Shown: in pieces, positions 1 through 12,727 of the stretch | Position numbering within the stretch: position 1 is the first letter of the stretch | Layout of the letters: the number at the start of each line of letters is the position of its first letter | Assembly (NCBI GenBank): GCA_037074765.1 | Contig: JBAMDO010000566.1 | Location: forward strand, 124,001 to 188,000 | Length of the DNA: 64,000 nucleotides | Direction: 5' to 3' | Source of the DNA: Mansonella perstans | Taxonomy: Eukaryota > Nematoda > Chromadorea > Rhabditida > Onchocercidae | Notes under the pieces: model-generated | The model's input: only the letters and a program-made list of their open reading frames with translations | Told to the model about the DNA's origin: nothing | Databases searched by the model: none | Program-made: the position numbers and the translations under genes

Positions 1-724
1 CTATTCTCATGATGCTATGCACTATTTCATTAATTATATTAAAATATTTCAAATTTAGTAAAATTGGGAGTGGAAAACAAAGAGAAGTTTTGCCATGGAA
101 GTAAGCATTACTGATGGCAATATTTGACAAATGACAGATGACCGGTACAGAAGAACTATTGAAATGCAAGTCTGTAGGATTAAACAAACTGTTTTACTTT
201 TCTTTTCAAATTTACGACTTTAAATATAAGAAAATTTAATTCTTTTGAAATTATTCTCACAGAATTGCACATTTCACACGAAAACTTGTAATCAACCTGA
301 AATCCTAATAGTCTGTTAATTCAATAATACAATACTTAGTTCCTTCAGAGAATGAAAATTATCACAATGACCCTTACAGGTCAACAAATAATCTATGTCT
401 TGTTTTTAATGGACCACAACTGTCTAAGTATGATGTGAAAATATTTGTCCCAAAAGGTGAATTTTTGAAGAGAGATTGATGTTTGTTAGGTATGTAAGTA
501 AGATTGGAAGTTAGATTAATTTATTAAATGATTTGAATTTATTTTAATATTCTTTACTTATTGTTGATTTGTAGATTACAAATTGATTCGCTTTGTAACT
601 ATTTCAATAAAAGATTATTGTAATGTAATGCAATTTCTTGCATTACAAAGCTTGCGATTTCAAATTAAAAATTTTTTTGTTTAGTTTCAAACTGTAAGTT
701 TCAGATTGCTCAGTTTGTGCCTAA
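1..724. other. No gene recognised; SRP9 upstream region
   Basis: This AT-rich stretch contains no open frame that I can support. It ends at the SRP9 start codon. A TTTCAG acceptor-like site lies at about 700-704, roughly 20 bases before that ATG, and would suit cis- or spliced-leader splicing of the SRP9 mRNA. A short perfect hairpin (624-647) is listed separately. Confidence 0.5.
624..647. repeat. Perfect 10-bp inverted repeat, 4-nt loop
   Basis: The arms TGTAATGCAA and TTGCATTACA are exactly complementary around a TTTC loop, about 80 bp upstream of the SRP9 start. In DNA this AT-rich, chance is a reasonable explanation. No function is claimed. Confidence 0.5.
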
Positions 725-1162
725 ATGTATTTTACGAATTGGGAAGAATTTAGCAAAGCTGTCGATCGATTGTACACTAACAATCCAACACGATGCAGGT
801 TTGTTTTTTAACTGAAATTTAAAAGTTTTTTCTGAATTCTAAAACCATCGATCACTTTTTTGTATATGTTGTATATGTTGTCTCTTCACTATTTTGCTTA
901 CTTGTTGAGGACGTTTTTGGTTCGATTTAAAATTTCTTATTATTCATCGCTTTCTGCAAGCGGAATTTTTATCGCAATTAATTTCCTAATTGTTTTGGCT
1001 CGTTGCAGATTTGTAACCAAGTATAATCATAAAAAAGGCAAAATGACACTCAAAATGACAGATGATGTGGTCTGCTTACAATACAACACGGATCAGATAC
1101 AGGATGTAAAACGACTGGAAAAACTTACAGCTACGTTGATGAGACATATTGTTTCGAAATAG
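725..1162 (+). CDS. SRP9: Signal recognition particle 9 kDa protein (SRP9)
   Basis: SRP9 pairs with SRP14 on the Alu end of SRP RNA and mediates the translation pause during co-translational targeting to the ER. Two exons, 725-798 and 1009-1162, are joined by a 210-bp intron with GT and TTGCAG ends. The split Arg codon (AG|A) rebuilds the run NPTRCRFVTKYNHKKGKM, and the protein is 75 residues, slightly shorter than the 86-residue human protein. The N-terminal Trp-Glu-Glu-Phe segment and the basic RFVTKYNHKKGK strand are characteristic of the family, as is the closing region that ends in a short helix. An ATG inside the intron at 866 would give a longer open frame, but its residues look like translated intron. 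A polyadenylation signal lies at 1287. Identification is secure. The first exon rests on the frame match. Confidence 0.9.
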
Positions 1163-1286
1163 ATTCCCTATGATTTATTTGTTCTTTTAAATTATTGATA
1201 TTTGATAGCACTGTTTTTGATTTCACTTCACATCTTGCATAAGTAGAATTTTTTTAGTGTATGAATAATATGAGTTAAAATCAATG

Positions 1287-1292
1287 AATAAA
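1287..1292 (+). terminator. Likely SRP9 polyadenylation signal
   Basis: AATAAA lies about 125 bases past the SRP9 stop codon, which is a normal distance for a nematode 3' UTR. The call is based on position and the hexamer only. Confidence 0.5.
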
Positions 1293-3596
1293 TATGAGTT
1301 GGAATGGGAGAGTTTAAAGATAGTTACATCCTGATCATGAATTGCTATATCTGTGAATTTAGCTTTCATATGATGAATAATGCCTGTAAGTCTTGTACTT
1401 TTTCAAGCCTTATTGCTCTATCTCAACGTGGAATTACATCTATCTATTTTTTCATTAATGATTTATATTTATTGCTACTACTTTTATTCCTTATTTATGT
1501 TCGCTAAAAATTCCTGTTATCCATTTTCTTATAGACAGTACAATTGAACTATCCCTGAACCTGTCGATGGTGCTTCTCTTTACGTTCTGATTTGATAAAG
1601 TATTATATAGGTGAAGCTTGTTAACATTGGTGGCACGTCCTCAACTTATTCGAATGATAATAACAGAAGTCATATCAACTGACGAATCGGAACAAAGTTA
1701 ACATATCCTTGAAGGAATGTATTCCATTATTTTGTTTATCTTTACTGATGATAATTGTTCACTTGGATAGCAAAGGCTTGTCCTGTCACTGTACTACTTG
1801 ATCTCATTAATTGTCGTTGTTCTAAAATGGTAATGAAGATGATAAGACAAGTTGTTTGTGTCTAATATTTATTCTTCATTTAATCAGTTTTCAATTGCTT
1901 CAAGTTGGAGAATTTTGAAATATTGACTTCAGATCATTTTATTTACTGTCAAAATGATTAAAGTTATTCTTTTGAACTGAGAATAGCAAACGATAGAGGA
2001 TTAATCAGTAATGTATTTGCTGAAAAGAATTGGTGTACTGCTGAAAGGCAAAAATGTCTCTTCGGGAATGATCATAGGAAGGTTGCTAGGTCATTTTGCT
2101 GAGAATATTACTGAACTGTTTTCGTTTTCTTCTGGAATAATGAACAATTAGTACTTAGAAATGTTCCATATAATTTTCCATTCATTTTATCAATTTTAGT
2201 GATTTGATTGCAGATGGAAACACTTAAGGATTTATTATACTGCAATTTTTACTACTCGTCAATAACAATAAACATAGTTAATTTCAAATGAGCAAATCAG
2301 ACTAAAAAGGAAACAATGATTCTCCTAACATTGCACTGTTCCACATAATTTTCCACTGTACGTATAAGATATTCCCTTACAAACTAAATATTTGAAATTG
2401 ATGTTTTCAGGAAAAACAAATAACAAGCTCATTTTATAATTATCACTGTTGAAAGTTGAAAGTTCAACGTTAACTGTTTCACTCATATCACTCATATCAC
2501 TGCATTATCAAAATATTACTTGTTAACTCATGAAGACTATCTGGAACAATAGGTTAATATGTTTTTAATCCAGCATTTTAAAATGTTATCCGTTACGAAT
2601 AAATAAATGCATATCTCCGTAATTCATGTATATTTATATGTGTAATACATAACTGTATGTATTTATGTAGATATTTGTATCTATGTGTATGTATGTTTAT
2701 TGTGTATTTATATGTATACAGAGTAGTAGTATGTGGTTTTTTTTTTTTTTTTGCCATTTATTAAACTATTAAATACTACTGCTGTTGTCGTACTATTTAA
2801 GTATTGAGAGGTATGATGAAGTGAAAGGTTGATTCATCAAATAATTAAATTATCCAAGCACTCCGTTTTTTTTTTTGCAGTATATTGAAATCGGGAAAAT
2901 CAAATACCGTAGAAGAAAAGATTGTATGAATAAATAGATATCCTAATGTCTTAATACTGATTATGATACTGTTGTATATGATTATGGTACTTACTGTTAT
3001 ATAAACAGATATTTCATGAATCGATAATTAATGCAATTATAAAAACTAGGAGGAATTGTGAAGAGGAATAGAAAACTTTCCTCAATATACTTTTCAGTGT
3101 CTCCAGTTACCCAGCAAAAAGATGTTTAGGATATATGGAGAGAGAAAAAGAGAAGAGACGGGAGGAAATCGAGCTTTTCAGTTTCATTGAAATGCATTTA
3201 AAATGAGTGGAAGAAAATTTGAAATGAAAGAGTGAGAAGAAAAGAGAAAAGTTGGAGATGATGTTAGAGTTCAAGCTTGATCTCCGTATTATCACAATCT
3301 CTTCTTCATTTCTCTGCATCACACAGGAAGAACTCATAATGGAAAATTCAGGAGGAGCAAATCCGAGCTGCTTTCTGTCTTTCATTTCAACTAGCTCTGC
3401 TATATCGCGTTCAACATTAGCATGAGAAGACCTGAAATTACTCCAAACTTTGCTTTAAGGCCTACAAAATACGGAACTTTTGAATTAACAAATGGATAGT
3501 TGACAGTGACACTTGTGCTTCATCTAATGTTTATGATAACAATGAATTTACAGTTTTATAGCAAAAATCACCTTTGGCCTTCTTTGCATCAATTCA
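1293..3596. other. Intergenic region between SRP9 and the NHL-1-like gene
   Basis: About 2.3 kb with no supported gene. It holds a T/G/A-rich degenerate microsatellite (about 2620-2720, many GTATGTAT-like units), a T16 run near 2740, and a purine-rich tract at about 3120-3270 on the plus strand. The short open frames here are low in complexity and have no splice context. Promoter elements for the gene starting at 3597 should lie here, but none can be named. Confidence 0.5.
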
Positions 3597-6500
3597 ATGG
3601 CTTCATATCCAGCAAACATTACCGCAACATCATCACCGCCAACAACAGATAACACTTCACCTCTTAATCCTATCCGCAAAATGCTTTGCCTTCCACCTGC
3701 TGTAAGGCCACCTGAATTCGAAAATCCATTGGAAAAAATTGAGCAACTGTTAACATGTCCAATTTGCTTGGACCGTTACAAGTAAGATTTTGTAAATTAA
3801 ATTTAGAAGTGAAATTATTTTCAAGTTATGTTGTGAAAAAATAAATGTTTCTGTACTAATTTTAATTATAATTTTGATTTAAATGTTTTAAATCTATCTT
3901 TTAACCTATTGCTAACTAGCGAACTAACTAATTAATTAACGACACGACATTAGGTTGTTTTTTAATCTCCGAAAACTTTTTGTTCACTAACACATCCTAT
4001 TATATTCAATTCATAATTAATTAAGGAATTAAAACTTCACCAATTTACATTACAAAGTAAGATTTTAATAAATACATACTAACTCATTGAATAATTTGTT
4101 TGCTTATTGAATTAAATTAATATCAAATATAGCTCTATGTTTATTTCTCATTCATTTTTGTGTCACTCCACGCGACAGCTCTTTTTTTCCAGCAAAAGAT
4201 CAGTTTGAAAATATTTACATCTTCTATTACGAAGATGATTTTTAAAGATTTTTCCTGTATTTGTTTAATGACAATTTTGTAATTTATGGAAATCTGTTTG
4301 ATATATGACACTGTCTAAGATATTGAATCAATTCGTTGTATTTATTCCATAGCAGTGAAATTCTTCTGTTTTTTCTGTCCAAAGCAATAGTGACTGGGCA
4401 TAAGTGTTAGGAATTATGACGTTGGAAATTATGTAAGTTACTTGGATAAGTAAAATATCCTCATAATCTAACTTCATATTGTAATGTTACTTTTTATTTG
4501 TTTTGATTACGAGAGTTAAACATATTTAATGTATATTTTCTTGCTATTAAGAATAATGTGGCTTATGCATTAGTATCATTACTATTTTTAATTAACCAAA
4601 AAGCAGCAAAATGTTTTTATTAAAAATAATAAAACGTTTTTAATTAACTAAAAAGTAGCAAAATGGTTGATTGTTTTGCGATTGATTGTTTTGCGAAATT
4701 CGACTTATATTGCCAGAAATTCATTTATGACATTACACTGCGATATTTGTAAATATAAATTATAAATATGACAGACGTTATTCATAGAAATGACCATCAG
4801 CTATCTTAATCAGTGTAAGAAATTGAAATAAAATATTATGATCTATTTTGAGAAGCCCGTAACACTCCGATATCCAATGTTCTCTTACGCCAGCATTAGA
4901 AAATACTATTATCCATAGAATGGCCGAAGTGAATATGGATGATGAAGTGATACGAAACACGTGTTTCAAAAAGATTGTTTTTAATGTGATCTGATCCGCT
5001 AAAGCATATAATTCAGTTTTCATCTATCAGAGCTCAATAATTCTTAAAAGTTCTTACAAAAAATATTTTCATCCATTATTTCAGTTTATTTCTTCTCTAA
5101 TGATAAATTTGTTTTTTGTTGTTGTCGGCCTTGCAATTCCACATTTTCACAACTTGAAACCTGACTATGGATTAACAAATTACTGTAACGAACTTTAGAA
5201 GTATTTTTGAAATTATATGAGAAGTGCTTCTTTGAGCTAAATCCTTGAATGTTATCTCATTTAAATGAAATCTCATTTAAATCCTAAGTAGTAAACAAAA
5301 ACAATCCGAATTATTGCTCTTTGTATTGCAATGACGAGTTATTTCTGCATCCGGTCCAACTCTTCTTCCTTCTGGAAATATTTTTTTAAATCTGTTATTT
5401 GTGAAATCAGAGCACATAAAAGGAAGTGGCTAAATGATTTCATCGTATATCATCCTCTTGGTTTAACCTGAAATGATTACTTTTTTTTTGTTTTTAAATT
5501 TATTACATCACTAACATTCAGTTCAAAATGATTTGCTTTTTTGTAATCATAGTTTCCCATGAGAGAAGCAACTGGAAACATTTTCACAAAGCGAAATGCT
5601 TTCAAGAAAAAAAGTTTTTGTCTGGAAAATATAATCGATCATAAAGTATTCGAATGGATTTTGAATGACTCATTTCTTTTTCGACATCTGCAACTTCTTT
5701 GATTTTTTTTCAAAGCTAGAAAAATTACTTTTGATTCCGTATTTATTTAATGAAAAGAAAATTGAAAGTTAAGTAAAAAACCATTGTAAAATATTGCAGA
5801 CAGCCGAAACTGTTACCATGTCATCATACATTTTGTTTACCGTGTTTGGATAATTGTGTTGATTTGGTTCACCGGGTGTTGAAATGTCCGGAATGCAGAG
5901 CGGAACATTCGGTACCGTATGAAGGAGTCAAAAATTTCCAGTCTAATTACACCCTTACAGGTTTCTTGGACATACATTTGCAGGCAACAGACGATAATGC
6001 CGCTCAACTGGAAGCTTATATCCAGAGGTTTTTTTAAATTTTTTTTCTTTGCATTTTGAATACAATACTTGTAGCGTCATTCAATAATTATTCAAAAAAA
6101 AGATGGAATAGATGGTGACAAAGTAGAAGTAATAAGAAAAAATTATTCAAGCCATAAATGATGAAACAGAAAAATTTATCTAAAAGATAATAATTCCCAT
6201 TTTTAATTGCCAAATAATTTATATTTTGCTAAAAAAAGAAAAGAATGAGAAAGCGAGGAGTGAAGTAAAAATAGTCTTAGGATTTCTGTTTGAAGAAATT
6301 TTAGAGAATTAATACATTCATCCATCTATCCATGTGAAATTTATAATATCGCTTCAATAATTTTTATCTCCTGAAATGTATCGAATTACGTATTAGTTCA
6401 CTCTATCAAAGCTGAAGAGAAGTAGCAGAGGAATGAGCAGGACATCTTGCTTAAAACCTGATTACATAATCAGTATGCTTCTGATAAGAGGGAGAGCACT

Positions 6501-9500
6501 ACGTTCGTGACAGGTGCGAGTGTAACTACTTCAAACAACACAAATGAAAACTCAAAAATTGCACAGCTGTTTGAAGAGATAAAATATTGTTGATAGCCTA
6601 AGGGTTCTGCTTCAGTTTATCATTCTAGCGGCAAATATTGGCCATGCTGCTACGTAATGAATATCTGTAGAGCAAAGTACAATGATAGTGATATGCTGTG
6701 TTACTGAGATCAGTTGGAAAATACATAAAGACGAAGTGAAATTTTTGCTGTCAGAATATGAAAAGCATGAAGAATTTATAGGTACAATCTGGAACGATGT
6801 AAAATTTGCGAGGAAAAAGCTGTATTGGACATTTGCGCTCATTGTGAAAAGCGAGCTTGCAATGATTGTCGGGCAACACATTTGGAAATGTTAAAACGGG
6901 ACTTAACGAGGATGCTAAATCAGGTTCAAACTGATTCACTTGTCCCAGCAAATTCGACTAAAATTCACTTTAATAAATAGTGGCATTGTAGCATTGTGAC
7001 TTTGGAATGACATTAATTAGAAATTATTTAACAAAGTAGCATCAGATTATATAAGTTACGATTGTTAAGATTATCTTGAAGACAATAGAATAAAGCCTAA
7101 CGGAAGAACGGGGCGAAATTAGCCGATAGTAATACTTGAAAAAAGGCCCAAGCAAGATTTACTCGTTCGAAATCTTTTCTAATATGCGCAGAAAAATTAT
7201 GAAACTCATAGAATTATTACTGTTTTAAAATATATTTTAAAAGCAATCTGTTTTTTTGTAGAGTTTTATGACTTTTAAAGATTTTTTATGACTTTTTCTT
7301 AAAGATTTTTCGTTTTAAATTTGAAAAGTTTAGATATAAGAAAAATGTGCCATATTCCAGGTTAAACGCTTATCCAGTCGAATCACGGAAGCGTCTGATG
7401 GATTAAATAAAGGAGTGGAGCTATTATCATTGAATTGTGAAACTGTGAAGGATGAGGTGAAATTTCTTACTTTCATTTCAGCACAGTGTTTTTAAAGTTT
7501 GCTGAAGTAATATCGATGGGATCGTTAGAGAATGTTGAGAGAGTTGAGAATAATCATAGTGATAAATGTAATTCAATTGAACCGATTTGCAAGCTTGAAA
7601 TTCTATGATTACATTTATTGATACTACTTAATTACATTTTTTTAAAGCTTCATTTATAGGTCAAAGCATATTTCCGCCGTTATTATCGTGAATTAAAAAA
7701 ACGCGAAGAAATGTTTATCGAAGAAATCGAAATATTTAATGCAAATGAAACTCGACTGATGCGTAATTTAGGCGATATACTTGAGATCGAAAGTTCAAAT
7801 ATGAGCGAAGGTTTTTACATATTTTTGTTTGTTTTCATTTATTTGTCACATGCTACTGGTCACATGAGATTCATGTGATGTTGAAATGGTGACATATAAC
7901 TTCTCAACGGAATAATTTCTCTTGTAAAACAAACTTGGATTAAATCATTGAAAACATATGACATATCTTCCTGATTATCACTATTCTTATTATTTTCATA
8001 TTATTATTAAATTATTATTCAGATTTGTTGCCTAAGGAGTCATAGGCATAGTTATGATAGTTTCATTGCAAAATTCAGGCCTAAAACAAAATATTGATTT
8101 AAAAAAGTAAAGAGAATTTCTCGAAACAAGCCAACAATATCTTCCAATTTGCATGAAGGAGAATCATGTTCATTACAGGCTGTGCATACTTGGAAGCAGT
8201 ATTGAAAGGCGAACAAGATGTGCAGGATTCTGAATTGGTGAAACTAAAGAATGTTTTCTCGGAAGGATTGGAATATTTGAGGAATTTTCAAGTAAACTAA
8301 CTCTTAGTTTAGTTTACTAATCCTAGCTTAGCTTACTGTTACTAATCCTAGTTTAGCTTACTGTTACTCAGTCTGAAATCTATTCATATATTATTCAGAA
8401 ATATTGCCTATTATAGTGAATACATTGGCATGCACTTCTTTGCTTAAAAACAAATAGGATTATCTAAAAAAGCTCCAAAATTATTCTTTTTTTCATAGAA
8501 ATTTAAAATTATACTATCATTTTGTTCATCTGCTATGCCTTCTTCTATCTAATGAAGCCAAAAGATTTGCATGTTTCGAAGTATTAAATTCTTTGCCAAA
8601 TATCTTGTCGTAAATAGAGCCTAGAAATTACGTCTGATATGACCACGTTGATCATATCATTGATCAGACGATAATCCACTACTTAGTCAAAGTGATATGA
8701 AGATGTTTCTAACAATGCCAATGACATTGCAAGATTGTGAGTGAAACTATTCGCATTTCACTAAGTTTAAAAAACTTACATTTCAAATATTTTTATTTGA
8801 GAGTAACTTTGGGAAGTCTTTTGATTTTTTCATTCTTTTAATTTCTTGCTAACTGATAGAATTTTCTTGTGATTTTTTTTTTTAATTTAATTTTCGAATT
8901 TCAGCCTGATGCTGACGAACTTTTTTCAAAAAAGTTACGTTTCTCGTCTAATGATGATGCTTCAAAGTTATCGACAGCTATAGCCAATTTTGGCGAGCTT
9001 ACCGTCATGTTACCCCAATTTGCTGGACGCTATCTTCCGCTGGAACAATCCTATCTACCACGTCCGATGAAAATTGGTTACGAATCGGACAACTATAAGT
9101 ATGCCAGTAAACGAATGGTTGATTTGGAAGAAGGAGGTGGGCGTCCCCAAACCGGTGGTATGGGTCGTTATGGCGGAATCCGTATTAACGCTGGTGAAGA
9201 GGATATGATATCCATTCGATATCGTCGTCGGCAGCAGATAGAGGAAGAGACCTGGAGTCGATTGAGAATGGATAAAAATGATAATTCTGGTTACCTATTA
9301 GGCGGTGGTAATAATATTGGCTCCTCAGGAAGTACCGGTAATGGTGGTGGTACTTGTCACAAGCCAGGAAATAGTCCGTGGAGCCGTACCGTAGTTGGGA
9401 ATGGTGTGAGTCCATCGACTACTACTGTGAATGCTATTATGAAAAATAAATTAACAACCGTAACTTCAAAAGTTATTCCTGGAGACTTGTCAACTACTAG

Positions 9501-12500
9501 CAATGATCTGAGACAAAGTACTGCTATCTCAGATGACAACAATTTAGTTAACAAATTTCTAGTTGTTCCCAAAGGTATGGTATTAAACGAAAGTCAATCT
9601 CAATCTACAGAGGAATCAGCAGTTACTGTATCCAGGAATCAAGGAACAGCTGAAACTAGGCAAAAGGACAGAAATCAAGGAAGCAAGACTGTTGGTGATA
9701 GCATACCTTTGTCGCAAAATTTAAGAAATAATTTAAATCCATCACAATTGGAAGAATCCGCTATTAATACAACAACAACACCATCGCAGTCCCATAAATC
9801 TCATATACCACTACCTGTACTAAAAAACAATCATCAAGATGAAAGAATTGATGACACCTCAAAATCTTCAATGACATTAAAATTTACGAAGAAACCGCCA
9901 CTGCCACGACAGATATCAAGTGATGATATAAGTTTGAATGAGAAAATTGAAAATATTCGTGCAGCCCATAAATTGCGTCGTGCTAACCGAATTCAGTTAT
10001 CAAATCAAATGGTATCGTTAAGCGATATTGCTCATAGTAACGGTAACAGCAGCAATCAAGATCCTAATACAAGTGATGAAAGTGAATGCGAAAACGAACC
10101 AATTCAGCAGAAACAGACAAACCATCGTTTTCGAATCATTTGTCGTAGTATTTCTGAACCCAAGGAAATGGTTGTCCACAAACGTTCTTTCGATCCACCT
10201 TCTCTCTCGCCAACCCAAGAAATTCTATCGACCGAAAGCATTGAAGGATCATCGCTACCGATTACAGTTACACACTATCCAGGTGAGCAGTTACCATCCT
10301 GGTTATTGAGACGTCGGCATCGTTACCAACGCTCCAGAACAAATCCCGACTTAATTTCTGAACTGACTATTTTTAACAACCAAAAGAGTAATCTGGCAAG
10401 CCTGAAAATCTCCTCTGCTACTGCTATTAGTGTTAGTTCCAATACTACTAGCCAGATACCCTGCTCAAGCAGTCGGGTCCAGCAGCTTCTTTTGGAGCGC
10501 TCCAATCATTTGGCTGGTAGTGGTCCTCTGATGCGTCAAGATAGCAATGCCGATAACATGACGGTGGCAGCTGCTTCCTCCTTATCCAGTCAGGATCGTC
10601 GATTACGATATCGTAAACGATCCAGCATTGCTTTGGATGGTGAAAATTCCCGTGATGGTCTTCTGTTCCGAGCTCCACATTTTATCTGTACTGTTGATTA
10701 CCTCGCGAAAGGAAAACCAAAATTGGTGTTTGGTAAAAAAGGTTCCAAAGAAGGAGAACTAAATTGGCCACGTGGTCTTGCCGTTTTAAGCGGTAACGAA
10801 TTTGCAGTATGTGATAGTAGTAATCATCGCATCTGCATATTTAATACGGGTGGACGTTTGTTAAGGATGTTCGGGAAATATGGTACCGGCGATACAGAGT
10901 TAGACAGTGCTGCTGCTTTGTGTTACAGTCGCCACAAACATCTGATTGTTTCTGATCGTTATAATCATCGAATCATGATTTTTGACCAAAATGGGCATTA
11001 CGTGAGAAAATTTGGAGGACATGGCCCATCGAGCGGTCGTTTCAACAATCCATGGGGTATAGCTGTGGATGATACGGGAATGATCTACGTTGTAGACAAG
11101 GTACTGAGAGCAAAGATAAAATAGCCTAACAATGTCCTGAACTACATCGTCGTTGCTCGGAGTTTCCAGGATCGTCCGGATGCGTTATACTACCGATACT
11201 GGCTACAGTTTTATACTGTTCCATTTTGTACATCTGTGCTAAAAATATATATTTGACACTTTTTGCCATTTCGGAAATCGCTGTCAGTTATGCTTTTATG
11301 AGATCCTCTAGGATCAAAAATGTATTTGCGCGGATGTATAAAAACGCCGGTGCATATGTTGTTGACGAAGCATGAGTTGCTTGGCCAGTTTGGGGAACCA
11401 AACTAATGAAAGCCAAGATTTCATGCCAAGGTCACTTCAGAAGCTTTTATTGAAGTAAAGCAGCGACCAGCACTTGCGTCGACATAATTTTTATGATACA
11501 TTGCACTGAAATGGACGATCCTGCGAATCACTAGTTATGACGAAGTACTAGGCTAAGTTTTTGTTAGTCCATACGTCAGGCATTTATTATAATTAAGTGA
11601 TTGGAGAATGAGGAATGGAGTCAGATTTGGGAAAGATGATTTATTGGTTTTTTCCAGAACGTAAAAATATTAGGTCTAGAAAAATATTTCAGAATATGTT
11701 GAAACTGCTAAAAGCTAGAAAAAGGTAATTGATTCTACGCTGATGAGAGCAGTAAAAAATGATCATAAGTTTGAAAGTGGAATTTCAAATTTAAATTGGT
11801 AGCATCAGCAAAGTGCAATTGACGAGGAAAAAGCAATTCAGGACAATCATCGTGTCCAAATGTTCGATAACAGAGGACAATTTGCTGGAAAATTTGGTAC
11901 AATGGGCTCAGGAGTTGACCAATTTCATCATCCACAATTCATTGCTATTAATAAACGAACTCAAAATATTTATGTAACAGACGGTTCGAATCATCGAGTT
12001 TGCATCTTTGATCACAATGGCAATCCAATCTTTCAATTTGGTTCCGAAGGATACCAAAACGGCCAGATGAAATTCCCACGTGGAATCGCTGTTGATGATC
12101 AGGTTTTGTATCCAGAACCTCTCACGCACACACACAAATACACAATCTCCATGTATATATCGGAAGCCTCCTTCGTCCCTCAACCTCATAATTTTATTTT
12201 TTTAAAAAAAAGCAAAACATATAATTCACATGTTTTAGAGTTTGTGAAATTTTTTCATTACTGTTTTCATTATTGAGTGTTTGAATTTTTGCTTTTTAAA
12301 TTTGTAGTTTAATATATTTGCTTACTTATTCGGCTCATCCTCGATGTAGTCTAACTAATGTTTCCTTTAGAAAAGAATCCGTTACCTGATTTGGGATTTT
12401 CCTCTAAAACTATCTGCTTATCACAGGTACTTAAATAAACAACTGTAGAAAATGAAACTTAAAATCAAAGATTTGTTTCAGGGTTTCATTATTGTAGCTG

Positions 12501-12670
12501 ACAGCGGGAATAGTCGTGTGCAAATTTTCTACCCAAACGGTCGTTACATGCATAGTTTTGGTACATGGGGTAATGCACCTGGACAACTTAAAGGTGTTGA
12601 AGCGGTTGCACTCATTGGTACCACAATTGTTGTTTCTGATCGTGAAAATCATCGTATACAGTTGTTCTAG
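3597..12670 (+). CDS. nhl-1: NHL-1-like TRIM-NHL protein (RING, B-box, coiled coil, NHL propeller)
   Basis: Nine exons: 3597-3781, 5800-6027, 6782-6923, 7361-7456, 7660-7810, 8179-8291, 8905-11100, 11842-12102 and 12482-12670. All phases agree and give about 1186 residues. Residues 54-97 form a C3HC4 RING (CPIC ... CHHTFCLPCLD ... CPEC), so E3 ubiquitin ligase activity is expected. A B-box follows at about 143-180 (CKIC ... CAHCEKRACNDCRATH), then a charged helical coiled coil over exons 4-6. The single 2.2-kb exon 7 encodes a long Ser/Thr/Asn-rich disordered linker. Six NHL repeats then run from about 915 to the C-terminus, each with a D-x-x-NHR-type core (SSNHRICIF, RYNHRIMIF, DNHRVQMF). 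C. elegans NHL-1 has the same order but is shorter, mainly because of the linker. The closest mammalian group is TRIM32-like. Symbol assigned by architecture and similarity, not by a search. Confidence 0.88.
4585..4695. repeat. Local imperfect direct repeat plus a 15-bp tandem duplication
   Basis: A 29-base unit beginning TTTTTAATTAAC occurs at 4585-4613 and again, with two changes, at 4637-4665. It is followed at once by two near-identical 15-base units ending ATTGTTTTGCG (4666-4680 and 4681-4695). It sits in intron 1 of the NHL-1-like gene and looks like a recent slippage or duplication event. Confidence 0.7.
11101..11841 (+). other. Intron 7 of the NHL-1-like gene with a compositionally distinct insert-like core
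   Basis: Between the donor at 11101 (GTACTG) and the acceptor ending 11841, roughly 11130-11560 is richer in G+C than neighbouring introns. It is bounded by an 11-base inverted repeat, CAGGATCGTCC at 11167-11177 and its exact complement at 11513-11523. A small 6-bp hairpin (GATCCT/AGGATC) lies near 11300. It may be an old non-autonomous transposable element, but no target-site duplication was identified. Confidence 0.35.
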
Positions 12671-12721
12671 TCACTTTTCTCTTTTTCTTTTTTGATTTCG
12701 AAGCTTTCCACAATGTAATTT

Positions 12722-12727
12722 AATAAA
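12722..12727 (+). terminator. Likely polyadenylation signal of the NHL-1-like gene
   Basis: AATAAA begins 52 bases after the TAG stop at 12668-12670, suggesting a short 3' UTR. Confidence 0.5.

Noticed and set aside
860..1162. 100-codon frame starting upstream of SRP9 exon 2
   Set aside because: Its first half is intron sequence. Splicing at 1009 joins the conserved SRP9 N-terminus from 725-798.
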